From contig JAICJM010000003.1 in the NCBI GenBank assembly GCA_025928435.1, positions 1-57,962 of the forward strand: a stretch of DNA of 57,962 bases. Direction: 5' to 3'. The position numbers were made by a program, and so were the translations under genes. The notes under the pieces were generated by a model that was not told where the DNA came from, made no database searches, and was given only the letters and a program-made list of their open reading frames with translations. Every line of letters starts with the position of its first letter. The stretch's first letter is position 1. Shown here piece by piece: positions 1 through 8,055 of this stretch. The stretch comes from Thermoleophilia bacterium. GTDB lineage: Bacteria; Actinomycetota; Thermoleophilia; Gaiellales; JAICJC01.

Positions 1-1
1 C

Positions 2-826
2 GAGGCCGATGCGCTCGCGACCAGCATGGCGTCGCGGCTCGCGAACGCCTACGTCGAGGCCGAGGGCACGTGCCGCGGGAACCCTGCCCTGACGGCCGGG
101 GTGAAGGTGCAGATCGACGGCGTCGGCCAGCTCTACGGCGGCGCCTACACGCTCAGCGCCGCCAGCCACGTCTACAGGGTCGGACAGGGCTACGAGACCC
201 GCTTCGCCGTCACCGGCCGCTCGCCCCGAAGCCTCGTCGACCTGCTGAACCCTGCCCCGGTCGAGCGCTGGGGCGGCTCCGTCGTCGTCGGGATCGTCAC
301 CCAGAACTCGGACCCCGACAACATGGGCCGCGTGCGCGTGCGCTATCCGGCGCTCGGCGACGACATCGAGGGCTGGTGGGCGCGGATCGCGGCCCCCGCC
401 GCCGGCAGCGAGCGCGGCCTGCTCATGATGCCCGTCGCCGGCGACGAGGTGCTGGTCGCGTTCGAGCACGGCGACGTCCGCCGGCCGTACGTGCTGGGGG
501 CGCTGTGGAACGGGAACGACCAGCCCGGCTCGGACCTCGTCCAGACCGACGGCTCCTTCGCGCTTCGGTCCGACAACCGGGCGACCGTCCACGCCGGCGG
601 CGCGATCACGCTCGAGACCGACGCCGACCTCGAGATCTCGGCCGCCGGCAAGCTCACGCAGAAGTCGTCCGACGACGCCTCCTACGAGGGGCAGAACGTG
701 ACCGTCAAGGCCAACTCGTCGCTCACCATCGAGGCGACGGGCGACCTCACCATCAAGGGGGCCAGCATCACCGTCCAGGCAAACGGCGCCGTCCAGGTCA
801 GCGGCGCGTCCATCTCACTCGGATGA
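2..826 (+). CDS. eCIS/phage-tail spike protein (VgrG/gpD-gpV-like), 5' truncated
   Basis: The reading frame is open from the left edge, so the true start lies upstream; an internal ATG at 26 is unlikely to be the start. The visible N-terminal part, roughly 85 residues, fits the end of a late-control-D (gpD/VgrG) domain. A gpV-type OB domain follows (GIVTQNSDPDNMGRVRVRYP, then WARIAAPAAGSERGL). The last 80 or so residues are a repetitive T/S/A/V/I-rich beta-helix needle, as in VgrG spikes. In the family this trimeric spike closes the tail tube and carries the PAAR tip. The stop overlaps the next start as ATGA, so translation is coupled to the baseplate genes. The fold class is clear; eCIS rather than prophage is inferred from the neighbours. 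Confidence 0.85.
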   Translation, partial: EADALATSMASRLANAYVEAEGTCRGNPALTAGVKVQIDGVGQLYGGAYTLSAASHVYRVGQGYETRFAVTGRSPRSLVDLLNPAPVERWGGSVVVGIVTQNSDPDNMGRVRVRYPALGDDIEGWWARIAAPAAGSERGLLMMPVAGDEVLVAFEHGDVRRPYVLGALWNGNDQPGSDLVQTDGSFALRSDNRATVHAGGAITLETDADLEISAAGKLTQKSSDDASYEGQNVTVKANSSLTIEATGDLTIKGASITVQANGAVQVSGASISLG

Positions 827-1233
827 GCACGCCCGGCGACTTCATCGGATCCGGCGTGGCCTTCCCCCTGCGGGTCGACCGCCAGGGCTCGCTGGCGCTC
901 GTGCGCCACGACGACGACATCCGCGAGGCGATCGGCGTCATCCTCGGCACGATGCCGGGCGAGCGGCCGATGCGGCCCCAGTTCGGCTGCGCCATCCACG
1001 ACCACGTGTTCTCCGGCATCGACGCCAACACGCTCGGCCGGATCGACCACGACGTGCGCGTGGCGCTCGACCGCTGGGAGCCGCGGGCGCAGGTGCTCCA
1101 GGTCGACTTCGACCTCTCGGAGCGCGACGAGGGCCGGCTCCTGATCGACATCACGTACCGCATCCGCGCGACGAACGACGTCCGCAACCTGGTCTACCCG
1201 TTCTACCTGGTCCCGTCCGAGGAGGAGTCGTGA
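823..1233 (+). CDS. gp25/GPW-like baseplate wedge protein
   Basis: A 136-residue protein starting at the ATG that overlaps the spike stop codon (ATGA). It has the gpW/gp25 family layout: an N-terminal GVAFPLRVD segment, an initial helix around DDIREAIGVILGTMPGERPM, the conserved RPQFGCAIHDHVFS loop, and a C-terminal strand pair ending DITYRIRATNDVRNLVYPF. In T4, P2 and Afp/PVC particles this lysozyme-fold wedge joins sheath to baseplate. Order spike, gp25, baseplate J is the usual eCIS order. Its stop overlaps the GTG of the next gene. Confidence 0.9.
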   Translation: MSTPGDFIGSGVAFPLRVDRQGSLALVRHDDDIREAIGVILGTMPGERPMRPQFGCAIHDHVFSGIDANTLGRIDHDVRVALDRWEPRAQVLQVDFDLSERDEGRLLIDITYRIRATNDVRNLVYPFYLVPSEEES

Positions 1234-3230
1234 GCCTGCCCCAGGTCGACCTCGACGATCGCCGCTTCCAGGATCTCGTCAACGAGGCCCGCACCCGCGT
1301 CGCCCGCGCCTGCCCGGAGTGGACCGAGCACAACGTCTCGGATCCCGGCATCACGCTGATCGAGCTCTTCGCGTGGATGACCGACATGCTGGTCTACCGG
1401 CTGAACCGGGTGCCGGACAAGGTGCACGTGGCCCTGCTCGAGCTGCTCGGGATCACGCTCGCGCCGCCCGCGCCGGCCGCGACCGACCTGCGCTTCCGGC
1501 TCGCGGCGCCCGCCGCCGAGCCCGTGCCCGTGGCGGCCTGGGACACCGAGGTCGGCACGCTCCGCACGCCCCGCGACGAGTCGATCGTGTTCCAGACTTC
1601 GGCCGACTTCACCATCCCGGCGCTGCGCCCGAAGGCGTACATGCTCGAGCACGACGGCGCCGCCCGCGAGATCCCGGTCGGCTCCGGCGTCGCCCGCCCG
1701 CGCGGCGGCGACCAGGCGCCGTTCGCCGCGCCGCCCGTCCCCGGCGACGCCCTCTACCTCGGCTTCGAGACCTCGCTCTCGCGGCTCGTCGTCGGCGTGG
1801 CGGTCGAGTGCTCGCAGGCACGCGGCGCCGGCGTCGACCCGGAGGACCCGCCGCTGCGGTGGGAGTACTCCACCGGCGAGGGAGCGCTCGGCTGGCGCGA
1901 GGCGACCGTGCTCGCCGACCACACCGGCGGGTTCAACTACGGCAGCGGCATGGTCGAGCTGGAGCTGCCCGCCGATACGGGGATGGCGATGGTCGGCGAT
2001 CGCAAGCTGCACTGGATCCGCTGCCGGGTCGACCCGTTCACGCGCACCGACGTGCCCGCGTCCTACACGCTCCCGCCCGAGATCTACTCGATCACCGCGG
2101 GCGCGATCGGCGCGCGCATCCCCGCGATGCACGCGAACCGCCGCCGCGCCGAGCTGCTCGGCGAGAGCGACGGCACGCCGGGCCAGACGTTCCGCCTGCG
2201 GCACGCGCCCGCCCTCGCGCTCGCGAGCGACGAGACGCTCGAGGTGCTGCCGCCGCGGGCGCAGGACTGGGAGCGGTGGGAGGCCGTGGAGAGCTTCGCC
2301 GAGAGCTCGGCCGGCGACCGCCACTTCGTGCTCGACGCCGCCTCGGGCGAGGTGCAGCTCGGCACCGCCGTCTACTCCGGCGACGGCAGCTGGCAGCAGT
2401 ACGGGGCCGTGCCGGCCAAGGGGTCGCTCCTGCGCATGTCCGGCTACCGCAGCGGCGGCGGCCGCCGCGGCAACCTGGCGGCCGGCACCCTCACCGTGCT
2501 GAAGTCATCCATCCCCGGCGTCGCCACGGTGACGAACCCGCTCGCCGCCACGGGCGGCGTCGACGGCGAGACGCTCGACGACGCCCGCCGGCGCGCGCCG
2601 CTCGAGCTGCGCACCCGCTACCGGGCGGTCACCGCCGAGGACTACGAGGCGCTCTCCCGCGAGGCGTCGCGGCAGGTGGCGCGGGTCTACTGCATCCCGC
2701 CCGACACGGACGACGCCCTCCTGCGCGTGCGCCTGCTGCCCATGATCGAGGACGCCCACCGCAAGCTCAGCGTCGAGGAGCTCACCCCGGGCGAGGAGCT
2801 GCTCACGCAGGTCGCCGCCTACCTCGACCCGCGCCGGATGGTCGGCACCCGCGTCCACCTGGCGCCCGTTCAGCTGCGCGGCGTGAGCGTCGTCTGCGAC
2901 GTCCAGGCCGCCCTCGGCGCCGACCCGGGCCGGGTCGAGATCGAGATCGAGCGGATGCTCTACACCTACCTGAACCCGCTCGTCGGCGGGAACCCGCACG
3001 GGCCCGGGACGGGCTGGGAGTTCGGCCGCTCCCTGAACCAGGGCGAGCTCTTCGGCGTCGTCCACCAGGTGCCCGGGGTCGAGTTCGTGAAGATCCTGCG
3101 CGTCTACGAGACCGACCTCGTCACCGGCAAGCAGGACCCCAAGCCGCTCGGCTCGCACCTCGAGATCGCACCGCACGAGCTCGTGGCTTCGGGGACGCAC
3201 ATCGTCAAGGCCGCGCACAGGGAGGCCTGA
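1230..3230 (+). CDS. Baseplate J-like assembly protein (large eCIS type)
   Basis: A 666-residue protein with a GTG start overlapping the gp25 stop. The N-terminal block (SDPGITLIELFAWMTDMLVYRL, about residues 35-60) is characteristic of the large putative baseplate assembly family of eCIS and myophage-like tails; the C-terminal 220 residues correspond to the gpJ-like region. By analogy it forms the baseplate wedge core around the spike. No membrane segments or signal peptide are visible. It is followed after one base by the gpI-like gene. Family assignment is strong; exact placement in the particle is inferred. Confidence 0.88.
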   Translation: MSLPQVDLDDRRFQDLVNEARTRVARACPEWTEHNVSDPGITLIELFAWMTDMLVYRLNRVPDKVHVALLELLGITLAPPAPAATDLRFRLAAPAAEPVPVAAWDTEVGTLRTPRDESIVFQTSADFTIPALRPKAYMLEHDGAAREIPVGSGVARPRGGDQAPFAAPPVPGDALYLGFETSLSRLVVGVAVECSQARGAGVDPEDPPLRWEYSTGEGALGWREATVLADHTGGFNYGSGMVELELPADTGMAMVGDRKLHWIRCRVDPFTRTDVPASYTLPPEIYSITAGAIGARIPAMHANRRRAELLGESDGTPGQTFRLRHAPALALASDETLEVLPPRAQDWERWEAVESFAESSAGDRHFVLDAASGEVQLGTAVYSGDGSWQQYGAVPAKGSLLRMSGYRSGGGRRGNLAAGTLTVLKSSIPGVATVTNPLAATGGVDGETLDDARRRAPLELRTRYRAVTAEDYEALSREASRQVARVYCIPPDTDDALLRVRLLPMIEDAHRKLSVEELTPGEELLTQVAAYLDPRRMVGTRVHLAPVQLRGVSVVCDVQAALGADPGRVEIEIERMLYTYLNPLVGGNPHGPGTGWEFGRSLNQGELFGVVHQVPGVEFVKILRVYETDLVTGKQDPKPLGSHLEIAPHELVASGTHIVKAAHREA

Positions 3231-3231
3231 G

Positions 3232-3942
3232 GTGGCGACCGACGACCGCCCCACGAGAGCCCTTGCGACCGTGGTGATGCAGAGCCCGGCGCGCGACCCG
3301 GCGGACGCCGACCCGCCCCCCGCTGCCTCGGCGCGCCGGTACCTGCGCGAACACCTGCCGGCCATCTACACCGACCCGCCCGGCGCCGACCCCGCCGTCG
3401 AGGGGTTCACGTCGCGGCTGATCGGGAGCCTCGAGCGGGTGCTCGACCCGGTCGTCGCCACCCTCGACTGCCTTCCGGCCCAGCTCTCGGCCGACACGGC
3501 GCCGGCGCCGATGCTGGCGCTCATGGCGGGATGGCTCGGCCTGGCGGAGGACGAGCGCCGGTCGCTCGCCGACCGTCGCGACGAGGTCCGGTTCGCGTCG
3601 GCCATCGCCCAGTCGCGGGGCACCCTCCCCGGGCTCGAGCTCGGCCTGCGCACCGCCTTCCCCAGCCTGCCGCTGCGGGTCGAGGACGGCGGCGGCGTCA
3701 CATTCTCGGTCGACCCCGGGTCGGAGCCGGAGGCGGGGCCGCGGGAGTTCATCGTCTACTGCGACACGCCGATTCCGGTGGAGCGGCAGGCCGCCGTGGC
3801 CCGGGCCGTCGACCGCCTGAAGCCCGTGAACGCGCGGTATCGTCTGCGCGTGAAGTCGCCGCCGAAGCCGAAGCAGCCTCCGCCGCCGAAGCCGACGGTC
3901 GAGTCCGAGCCGCCGCCCGAGCCGCCCGCCGAGGACATGTGA
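3232..3942 (+). CDS. Phage tail protein I-like baseplate protein with proline-rich tail
   Basis: A 236-residue protein, GTG start one base after the previous stop. Residues about 38-200 match the tail protein I (P2 gpI/eCIS) family: LPAIYTDPP near the start, then SRLIGSLERVLDPVVATLD, LALMAGWLGL and a RGTLPGLELGLRTAFP block. In P2, gpI caps the baseplate wedge. The last 30 residues are a low-complexity proline/lysine/glutamate tail (repeated PPKP and PPPEPP units) that may serve as a flexible tether. The stop overlaps the next start as GTGA. Confidence 0.85.
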   Translation: MATDDRPTRALATVVMQSPARDPADADPPPAASARRYLREHLPAIYTDPPGADPAVEGFTSRLIGSLERVLDPVVATLDCLPAQLSADTAPAPMLALMAGWLGLAEDERRSLADRRDEVRFASAIAQSRGTLPGLELGLRTAFPSLPLRVEDGGGVTFSVDPGSEPEAGPREFIVYCDTPIPVERQAAVARAVDRLKPVNARYRLRVKSPPKPKQPPPPKPTVESEPPPEPPAEDM

Positions 3943-6401
3943 GAGTCTGTCCCGCCTGCCACCGGGAGAATCCGGAGGACTCGGACTTCTGCCAGTACTG
4001 CGGCGAGTACCTGCGCTGGGACCCGACGGTCGCCACGCCGGCCGTGCGGCCCCCTTCGGGGCCTGGCCCCGGGCCGGCGCAGGTGCCCCCGGGCATGCGC
4101 CCGATCCCGCAGTCGGGCGGCGGACGGGGGCCGGCCGACGCCGTCTCCATCACGCTGCGGTCGCTGACCGACGACTCCGACCCGCGCGAGGGCGTGCGCG
4201 TCGCCTGCGAGCCGGGCGCGACCGCCACCCTGGTGGCGTCGGTGCGCAACCAGAGCGGCATCGTCGACAACTACGACCTCCGCGTCGAGGGTCTCCCCGA
4301 GGGGTGGTGGACGATCACGCCGCCGACCGCATACCTGGTGCCGTACGGCGCTCCGAGCGGCCGCTACGAGCAGGACGCGCAGGTGCATCTGCATCCGCCC
4401 AAGTCGGCCCAGGCCGAGGCCCGCGACTGGCCGATCCGGGTCGTCGCGGGCTCGCGCGCGAACGGCACGGATGCCGGCTCGGCGTCGGCGCGGCTCACCG
4501 TGCAGCCCTACCAGAACGTCGAGACCGACCTGCGCCCGGAGCGGGCGACGGGACGGCGGCGGGGCAAGTTCGCCTTCGCCGTGCGCAACCTCGCGAACGC
4601 GCCGATCGAGCTCGAATTCGCCGCCACGGATCCCGAGGACAAGTGCAAGTTCGCGATCAAGACGCGCCGCGGGATCGCCCAGCCCGGCCACCGCACCGGC
4701 ACCCAGCTGATGGTGAAGGCGCCCAAGCACATCTGGGTCGGCCGCCCGCTCGACCACCCGTTCACGATCCACGCCCGCAGCCCCGGGACGGAGGAGATCC
4801 TCATCAGCCGCCAGGCGGTGTTCCGCCAGCGGCCATGGTTCGCGTGGTGGGTGCCGATCGCGATCGTCGCGGCGCTCGCGCTGGGCGTCGCGGGCTACAA
4901 GCTGCTCCAGAACCCACCCACGATCGCCGTCCCCAACCTCACCGGCAAGAGCGCGTCGGCGGTGCAGGGGCTGCTCGAGAAGCTCGGCCTGCTGCTGACG
5001 AACAACCCCGCCGCCACGAAGATCGTCGCCGCCAAGGATCAGATCGGGAAGATCGTGAGCCAGAACCCCGGCCCCGGGTTCAAGCTCTCTCCGGGCAAGG
5101 CGGTGGCGGTCGTCGTCGGCGTGGGCGCGAAGCAGGTGCCGGTCCCGAACGTGTGCGGCAAGTCGCTCGGCGACGCCCAGAAGGCGCTGAAGGGAGCAGA
5201 CCTCTCCGTGGGGCCGGTGCAGCCGTCGGGCGCCGACCCCAAGACGATGACGCTCGGCCAGGGGTGCGAGGTGCCGGCCGCCAACCAGTCGGTCGCGCAG
5301 GGCTCGCCGGTGAGCCTCTTCCTGCAGAGCTCCGGCGGGAACGCGACCCCGTCGGTGCAGAACCTGCCCGCGGCCGACGCGGCCTCCAAGCTGCAGGCGG
5401 CTGGCCTCAAGACGATCTCCATCCCGGTGCTCGCGACGACGGTGCCGGTGGGGAACGTCGTCGCCCAGAAGCCGGGCCAGGGCGCCGCCCTGGCCAAGGG
5501 CTCGACGGTGTACCTCTACGTCTCCGCGCTGCCGCGGGTGGCGTACGACAGCGGCGGCGGCGTGTACGTCTCGTCGTTCGGGGCGAGCGGTCCCAGCGGC
5601 TCGCCGCTGCGTCTGACGTCGAGCACGGCGGCGATCGAGCCGAGCTGGAACGCCGACGGGACCGAGCTCACCTACGTCGACCGCACGTCCGGGAGCGGCA
5701 CCGTCGAGGTCGTCGCCGCCGACGGCAAGTCCCAGCCACGGCCCGTCGCCACGGGCGCCGACTACCACCGGCCGGTGTTCGCGCCGGTCGCGGGCAGCGG
5801 CGTGATCGCCTTCACCCGCTGGGACGGCGGCACCCAGAGCGCGCTCTGCTTCCTCGACACGAGCCAGGCCAACGCCACGCCGTCGTGCACGACCCCCACG
5901 ACCCAGCTGCTCGACCGCCCGGCCTGGGCGCCGAACGGGATGGCGATCGCGGTCCTGGCGGAGACGCCCGGCAACCCGCCCACGACGGCCGGCGTGGTCC
6001 GGTTCACCACGCCGACGCCCTTCTCGGCCGACGCCACCGCCTGGCAGGCCGACTCGTCGCCGTACCTCGCCCACCCGAACAACCCGACGAACGACCCAAC
6101 CTTCCTGGCCTATTCACCGCTGAACGGCACCTCGTTCTCCCTGGCGTACGCGCAGGGGAACTCGATCTTCCTGGCGGCGGATCCTCCGACGAGCCCGGGC
6201 ACCCAGGTGTTCGACTACCAGACGACGCCGCCCGCGTTCTCGTGGCGCACCGACGGCGCGCTCGAGGTCGGCGGCCAGGACTGCTCGACCCAGCCGCCGG
6301 GCATCGTGCTGGTGGCCCAGTCCGGAGGGACGTCGACGCCGCTCGGGATCAACGGCTGCGATCCCAGTGTCGAGCCGCTGCCGCTCCCGCCCTCGGGATA
6401 G
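3939..6401 (+). CDS. Zinc-ribbon, Ig-like, transmembrane, triple-PASTA, TolB-propeller protein
   Basis: An 820-residue protein. The GTG at 3939 is chosen because it overlaps the previous stop and puts a double-CxxC zinc ribbon (C4, C7, C18, C21) at the very N-terminus. About residues 70-295 look like two Ig-like beta domains. One membrane helix follows at about 300-322 (after RQRPWFAWWV). Three PASTA repeats come next (about 325-395, 397-466 and 468-530; marked by VPNLTGKSA, VPNVCGKSL and VQNLPAADA). The C-terminal 285 residues carry TolB/WD-like propeller repeats such as EPSWNADGTELTYVD and RPAWAPNGMAIAV. PASTA repeats bind peptidoglycan or muropeptides in PknB-type kinases. The layout puts the ribbon and Ig part inside and PASTA plus propeller outside the membrane. 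It may anchor the injection machine to membrane and wall. This architecture is not one I know as a named family. Confidence 0.85.
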   Translation: MRVCPACHRENPEDSDFCQYCGEYLRWDPTVATPAVRPPSGPGPGPAQVPPGMRPIPQSGGGRGPADAVSITLRSLTDDSDPREGVRVACEPGATATLVASVRNQSGIVDNYDLRVEGLPEGWWTITPPTAYLVPYGAPSGRYEQDAQVHLHPPKSAQAEARDWPIRVVAGSRANGTDAGSASARLTVQPYQNVETDLRPERATGRRRGKFAFAVRNLANAPIELEFAATDPEDKCKFAIKTRRGIAQPGHRTGTQLMVKAPKHIWVGRPLDHPFTIHARSPGTEEILISRQAVFRQRPWFAWWVPIAIVAALALGVAGYKLLQNPPTIAVPNLTGKSASAVQGLLEKLGLLLTNNPAATKIVAAKDQIGKIVSQNPGPGFKLSPGKAVAVVVGVGAKQVPVPNVCGKSLGDAQKALKGADLSVGPVQPSGADPKTMTLGQGCEVPAANQSVAQGSPVSLFLQSSGGNATPSVQNLPAADAASKLQAAGLKTISIPVLATTVPVGNVVAQKPGQGAALAKGSTVYLYVSALPRVAYDSGGGVYVSSFGASGPSGSPLRLTSSTAAIEPSWNADGTELTYVDRTSGSGTVEVVAADGKSQPRPVATGADYHRPVFAPVAGSGVIAFTRWDGGTQSALCFLDTSQANATPSCTTPTTQLLDRPAWAPNGMAIAVLAETPGNPPTTAGVVRFTTPTPFSADATAWQADSSPYLAHPNNPTNDPTFLAYSPLNGTSFSLAYAQGNSIFLAADPPTSPGTQVFDYQTTPPAFSWRTDGALEVGGQDCSTQPPGIVLVAQSGGTSTPLGINGCDPSVEPLPLPPSG

Positions 6402-6405
6402 CTAC

Positions 6406-8046
6406 GTGCTCTGCCGCTCGTGCCGACGCCAGGTGCCGCAGGGCGCGCTCTTCTGCGGCCGCTGCGGCGCGCCCCAGGCGAAGGGCGTGCGCGCGCCGCT
6501 CGACCTCGTCATCGGTGAGACCCGCGTCCCGCTGACGCATGACATCACGCTGGGCCGGGCCGAGTCGAACGACATCACGGTGGCCGATCCGTCCGTCTCG
6601 CGCACGCACGCGCGGGTGCTCGTCACCGACTCGGACACCTCGATCGAGGACGCCGGGTCGAGCCACGGAACGCTGCTCGACGACCGGCCGCTGCAGGGCC
6701 GGGCGCGGCTCGTCGAGGGCTCGGTCGTGCGCCTCGGGGACACCGTGATCCGGATCGAGCGCCACCCCGACGCGGTCGTCGCCGGCCGCACCGTGATGCT
6801 CGACGCGGCCGGGCTCGGGCTCACGCCCGCGGGCGCCGTGAGCGACCGCTCCCCGTACGTGTCGTCGCGGCCGCGGCTGCTGCCGGGCTGCGCGCTCAAG
6901 CAGCTCGAGGAGGACGAGGGGCCGCAGCGGTGGATCCTGCGCGACGAGTCCGGCGCCCACTACCTGCGGATGGGCGACGCCGAGGCCGCGCTCGTGCGCG
7001 TGCTCGCGACCGACCCGACGCTCGAGGACCTGCTCGCAGCGAGCGAGGAGGAGATCGGTGCGGCCGGCCCGGCGCGGGTCGCGCGGCTCCTGGCCGACCT
7101 GGGCGAGCACGGGCTGCTCGAGGGGACGGCGACCGGCGACGACCCGTTCGGGCCCGAGCCCGGGTTCCTCGAACGGCTCTTCAAGCCCAAGGAGTGGGCG
7201 TTCTCGGATCCCGACCGCGGTTTCCAGGCCGCCTACCGCTACGGCGGGTGGCTGCTGTTCTCGGCGCCGGGGCTGGCGCTCATCACGGTCGTCGCCGCCG
7301 GCGGGGTGGTCGCGTTCCTGCGCCTCCTGCTCACCCGGCACGGCACGCCCTTCGTCGTGGCTGACCACCTCGGCCTGGGGGCGATCGCATTCCTGGGCGG
7401 GCGGCTGGCGGTCGTCTCGGTGCACGAGATCGGGCACGGGCTCACGGTGGCCTCGTTCGGGCGCCGCGTCCGCCGCGCGGGGGTGAAGGTGCTCCTGATC
7501 TTCCCGTTCGCGTTCGTGGATACGTCCGACGCATGGTTCGAGCCGCGGCGCCGGCGGATCGCCGTCAGCGCCGCCGGCCCCGTCACCGACCTGGTGACGG
7601 CGGGGGCAGCCGCGATCGTCGCCACCGCCGCGTCCGGGACGTGGGCCGACATCGCCTACCAGGTCGCGCTCGGCGCCTACCTGGGAGCGCTCTTCAACCT
7701 GAACCCACTCCTCGACCGCGACGGGTACCACATCCTCGTCGACCTGCTGCGCCAGCCCGGCCTGCGGGCCCGATCGCGCCGGCGGCTGCAGCTGCGGCTG
7801 GCCGGCCGGCCGGTGCCCGACGACCTGCCGCCGCTCGTCGGCATGTACGCCATCGCGGCCCTCGGATGGTTGTTGGGTTGCGCATGCTTTGCCATACTGA
7901 TGTCGACCAGGTACTACAGCGTCCTCACCCAGCTCACGGGGCGGCGGGAGATCGTATGGGGCATGTTCGGCATCTTCTACGTGTTGCTCTTCCTGCCCAT
8001 CCTGCTGTCGGTGGGGCGGCCGCTCCTGATGCGGCGCAACCGTTAG
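6406..8046 (+). CDS. Zinc-ribbon, FHA, PqqD-like, M50 site-2 protease fusion
   Basis: A 546-residue protein. GTG 6406 is preferred over GTG 6367 because it follows the previous stop by four bases and gives an N-terminal ribbon (C3, C6, C17, C20) like its neighbour. An FHA domain occupies about residues 32-115 (LGRAESNDI, SRTHARV, GSSHGTLL), a fold that binds phosphothreonine. Residues about 155-242 read like a PqqD/RRE winged helix. The C-terminal half is a polytopic M50 metalloprotease with the zinc motif HEIGH (H340-H344) and the second motif NLNPLLDRDG (431-440), both intact. M50 proteins cut substrates in or near the membrane; PqqD-plus-M50 proteins of YydH type process peptides. The FHA fusion links protease activity to Ser/Thr kinase signalling, plausibly to the kinase at 9568-11829. 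Confidence 0.85.
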   Translation: MLCRSCRRQVPQGALFCGRCGAPQAKGVRAPLDLVIGETRVPLTHDITLGRAESNDITVADPSVSRTHARVLVTDSDTSIEDAGSSHGTLLDDRPLQGRARLVEGSVVRLGDTVIRIERHPDAVVAGRTVMLDAAGLGLTPAGAVSDRSPYVSSRPRLLPGCALKQLEEDEGPQRWILRDESGAHYLRMGDAEAALVRVLATDPTLEDLLAASEEEIGAAGPARVARLLADLGEHGLLEGTATGDDPFGPEPGFLERLFKPKEWAFSDPDRGFQAAYRYGGWLLFSAPGLALITVVAAGGVVAFLRLLLTRHGTPFVVADHLGLGAIAFLGGRLAVVSVHEIGHGLTVASFGRRVRRAGVKVLLIFPFAFVDTSDAWFEPRRRRIAVSAAGPVTDLVTAGAAAIVATAASGTWADIAYQVALGAYLGALFNLNPLLDRDGYHILVDLLRQPGLRARSRRRLQLRLAGRPVPDDLPPLVGMYAIAALGWLLGCACFAILMSTRYYSVLTQLTGRREIVWGMFGIFYVLLFLPILLSVGRPLLMRRNR

Positions 8047-8055
8047 CGGGCGGCC

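Noticed and set aside
3756..6074. A 772-codon open frame on the minus strand opposite the PASTA protein gene
   Set aside because: Composition of a GC shadow, no motif, and the plus strand has clear zinc-ribbon, PASTA and propeller sequence.
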